Source of the DNA: a virus
IMG/VR virus record: IMGVR_UViG_3300046517_000245
Location: 1-31,012 of that record
Length of the DNA: 31,012 nt
Direction: 5' to 3' (one strand)
Of the stretch, positions 29,756-31,012 are shown piece after piece. Made by a program: the position numbers and the translations under genes. The notes beneath the pieces are model-generated. The model saw only the letters and a program-made list of their open reading frames with translations, was not told the origin of the DNA and did no database searches. The stretch's first letter is position 1. Every line of letters begins with the position of its first letter.

Positions 29756-31012
29756 GTTCCCAACCAACTAACAGCTTGACTCTCGGGCTCGTAGGTCATG
29801 ATCTCGATCAAAGGCGCTTTGACCTTGGCAGTCGTAGTTTTATGCCCTACTGCCAGGTATCTGAAGGCGTCAGCAGCATGGGAAGACCAATCGTGGTTAG
29901 GCTGAGACTTCCAATCTCTAAGCTTGTCGTCATAGGCCTTGTGGTATGAAGACAACGCATTTAGCCCTCTTTCACACTTCTGCCGGTCGAAGTAACAGCG
30001 CGCAAGGATAGAACGAGCAGCTTCAATTCCATCCTCAATGGGAAGATTAGGCACCACGTTAAACAAGATGCCCAATGCTTTAGCAGTTTCCTTTCGTGAA
30101 CGACCGCTACCCAACTCACGCACTTCAATGTCATGGGGTGCATGATGCGCACTATAAACATAAGGCTTGCTCTGTAACACCTTTGCATAATGAGGGAATC
30201 CTTCACCCGAAGCTTCGTAGTAGTCGATTACTCTGATCTCTCTCCCGACTGACTGGGTGAACCAAATAGCCGTCGAATCTCCAATACCCAAGTCCCACCA
30301 GGTCTCTACCCCTAGTTCAGTCTCGTACAATACACGAGAGATACGACCTTCCTGCTCGGCAAGGGTAAGTTGCTTACCGTAGTAAGCTCCAAACGCCACT
30401 CCCTCGAACGAACAGTAATATTCTTGCTGGATCATCTCCTCTGACATGCCTTCTTCTCGCTCTTTCTGCATGTCTGAAGCGGTTAGAACCCCGGTATCCT
30501 CGATACTCAGGACTTCACAGAACCATTCAGGGTTACCTCTAGCCATCTGAATCAGTTGGTAGCCGTGATTCTTACCCCTGGGGGTCATGTTGAAGATCGC
30601 CCAGCCACCATTCTCTCTCAGTATGGGTCTCATATAGTCCCAAGCCTTAGGGTCTTGGAGGGCGTATTCAGAGAAGATACAACCTAGAGGGTTAGTCCCC
30701 ATTATTGCATTGATGTTGTCTGTACCGATTAGCTGTACAGCACTGCCCCCTACAAGCTCTACCCTCAGTTCAGACTCATTCCGCTTCTCGACTATCTCTT
30801 TTGGAAAGTGCCCCATGAACGGAAAGCCTGACCTATCCATACCATCCCAAATGACCTTCTTGGCTTGACTGTATGTAGGAAATAGATAGAAGTACGTGCC
30901 CCGCTTCTCTAGGGCCTTCTTTACAGCTATGTTGATGAAGGTCTTGTCCTTACCGCTACGTCTGTGCCAGCAGGCAACTGCTCTCTTAGTGCCGCTGTCC
31001 AGTGCCTTCAAT
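29752..31012 (-). CDS. terL: Large terminase subunit, N-terminus cut by the window edge (about 420 residues visible)
   Basis: The frame runs off the right edge; the first in-frame TTG (31011) is an internal leucine, so the N-terminal part is missing. The ATPase remnant shows ACWHRRSGKDKT (Walker A-like, residues 13-24 of the visible part), GCIFSEYALQDPK (Walker B-like, 110-122) and the coupling motif FNMTPRG (140-146). The C-terminal nuclease has WWDLGIGDSTAIW, HHAPHDIEVRELG and SHAADAFRYLAVG, giving three acidic positions of the RNase-H-like site. It packages DNA through the portal encoded downstream. A small-terminase gene is not visible and probably lies beyond the right edge. Confidence 0.9.
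   Translation of the reverse strand, partial: LKALDSGTKRAVACWHRRSGKDKTFINIAVKKALEKRGTYFYLFPTYSQAKKVIWDGMDRSGFPFMGHFPKEIVEKRNESELRVELVGGSAVQLIGTDNINAIMGTNPLGCIFSEYALQDPKAWDYMRPILRENGGWAIFNMTPRGKNHGYQLIQMARGNPEWFCEVLSIEDTGVLTASDMQKEREEGMSEEMIQQEYYCSFEGVAFGAYYGKQLTLAEQEGRISRVLYETELGVETWWDLGIGDSTAIWFTQSVGREIRVIDYYEASGEGFPHYAKVLQSKPYVYSAHHAPHDIEVRELGSGRSRKETAKALGILFNVVPNLPIEDGIEAARSILARCYFDRQKCERGLNALSSYHKAYDDKLRDWKSQPNHDWSSHAADAFRYLAVGHKTTTAKVKAPLIEIMTYEPESQAVSWLGT

Noticed and set aside
1-31012. Integrase, excisionase, parAB, reverse transcriptase or toxin-antitoxin genes
   Set aside because: No frame on either strand shows the motifs of these families, so lysogeny or plasmid maintenance cannot be claimed from this window.

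Overview
The window is one continuous, densely packed piece of a tailed bacteriophage genome. The virion genes follow the order of P22-like short-tailed phages (podovirus morphology): large terminase, portal, scaffold, coat, gp4-like and gp10-like tail/neck proteins, ejection proteins, tailspikes, lysis genes. The host cannot be named from the sequence. A Gram-negative host is inferred from the P22-type head and ejection proteins and from the tailspike and lysis gene types. No integrase, tRNA gene, IS element or CRISPR array was seen. Both ends of the window cut through genes: a small minus-strand ORF at the left edge and the terminase at the right edge.

Left edge to about 920: a short minus-strand operon encodes a 54-residue helix-turn-helix protein followed by three small unknown proteins. 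From 815 to 921 lies a divergent control region with two back-to-back TTGACA promoters and an ACCCCCT/AGGGGGT inverted repeat between and over them. The predicted minus-strand transcript starts at the A of the regulator's ATG, so that regulator may be translated from a leaderless mRNA, as lambda cI is from PRM.

922 to 4954 (plus strand): the early operon consists of about twelve small, tightly overlapping genes. One resembles phage single-strand annealing/ERF-type proteins. Four are short proteins with cysteine knuckles, three of which are classic two-knuckle zinc ribbons. The last gene encodes a secreted two-domain protein that runs stop-to-stop into the lysis genes of the opposite strand.

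4955 to 31012 (minus strand, read right to left): the late operon. Terminase is followed by small connector-region genes and the portal. Four large genes that P22 lacks (repeat-rich, Ser/Thr-rich, Ig-like; probably capsid decoration) come next, then scaffold and coat. A second non-P22 block sits between coat and gp4: a small coat-adjacent protein, a phage GroES, a methyltransferase-like protein and a 716-residue protein with three glycosyltransferase domains. The gp4-like and gp10-like proteins, a small spike-type protein, a cupin, three ejection proteins, two tailspikes sharing one N-terminal anchor, an M15 endolysin, a coiled-coil membrane protein and a holin complete the operon. A single plus-strand gene (8424-8774) lies between the two tailspikes and has its own promoter-like sequence.

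Working together: the GroES probably helps the host chaperonin fold the coat protein. The glycosyltransferase and methyltransferase probably modify either the virion, which has several Ser/Thr-rich surface candidates, or the host surface. Nearly every gene junction in both operons is a 1-8 nt stop/start overlap, which points to translational coupling; three of these junctions use the rare form TTGA with a TTG start.
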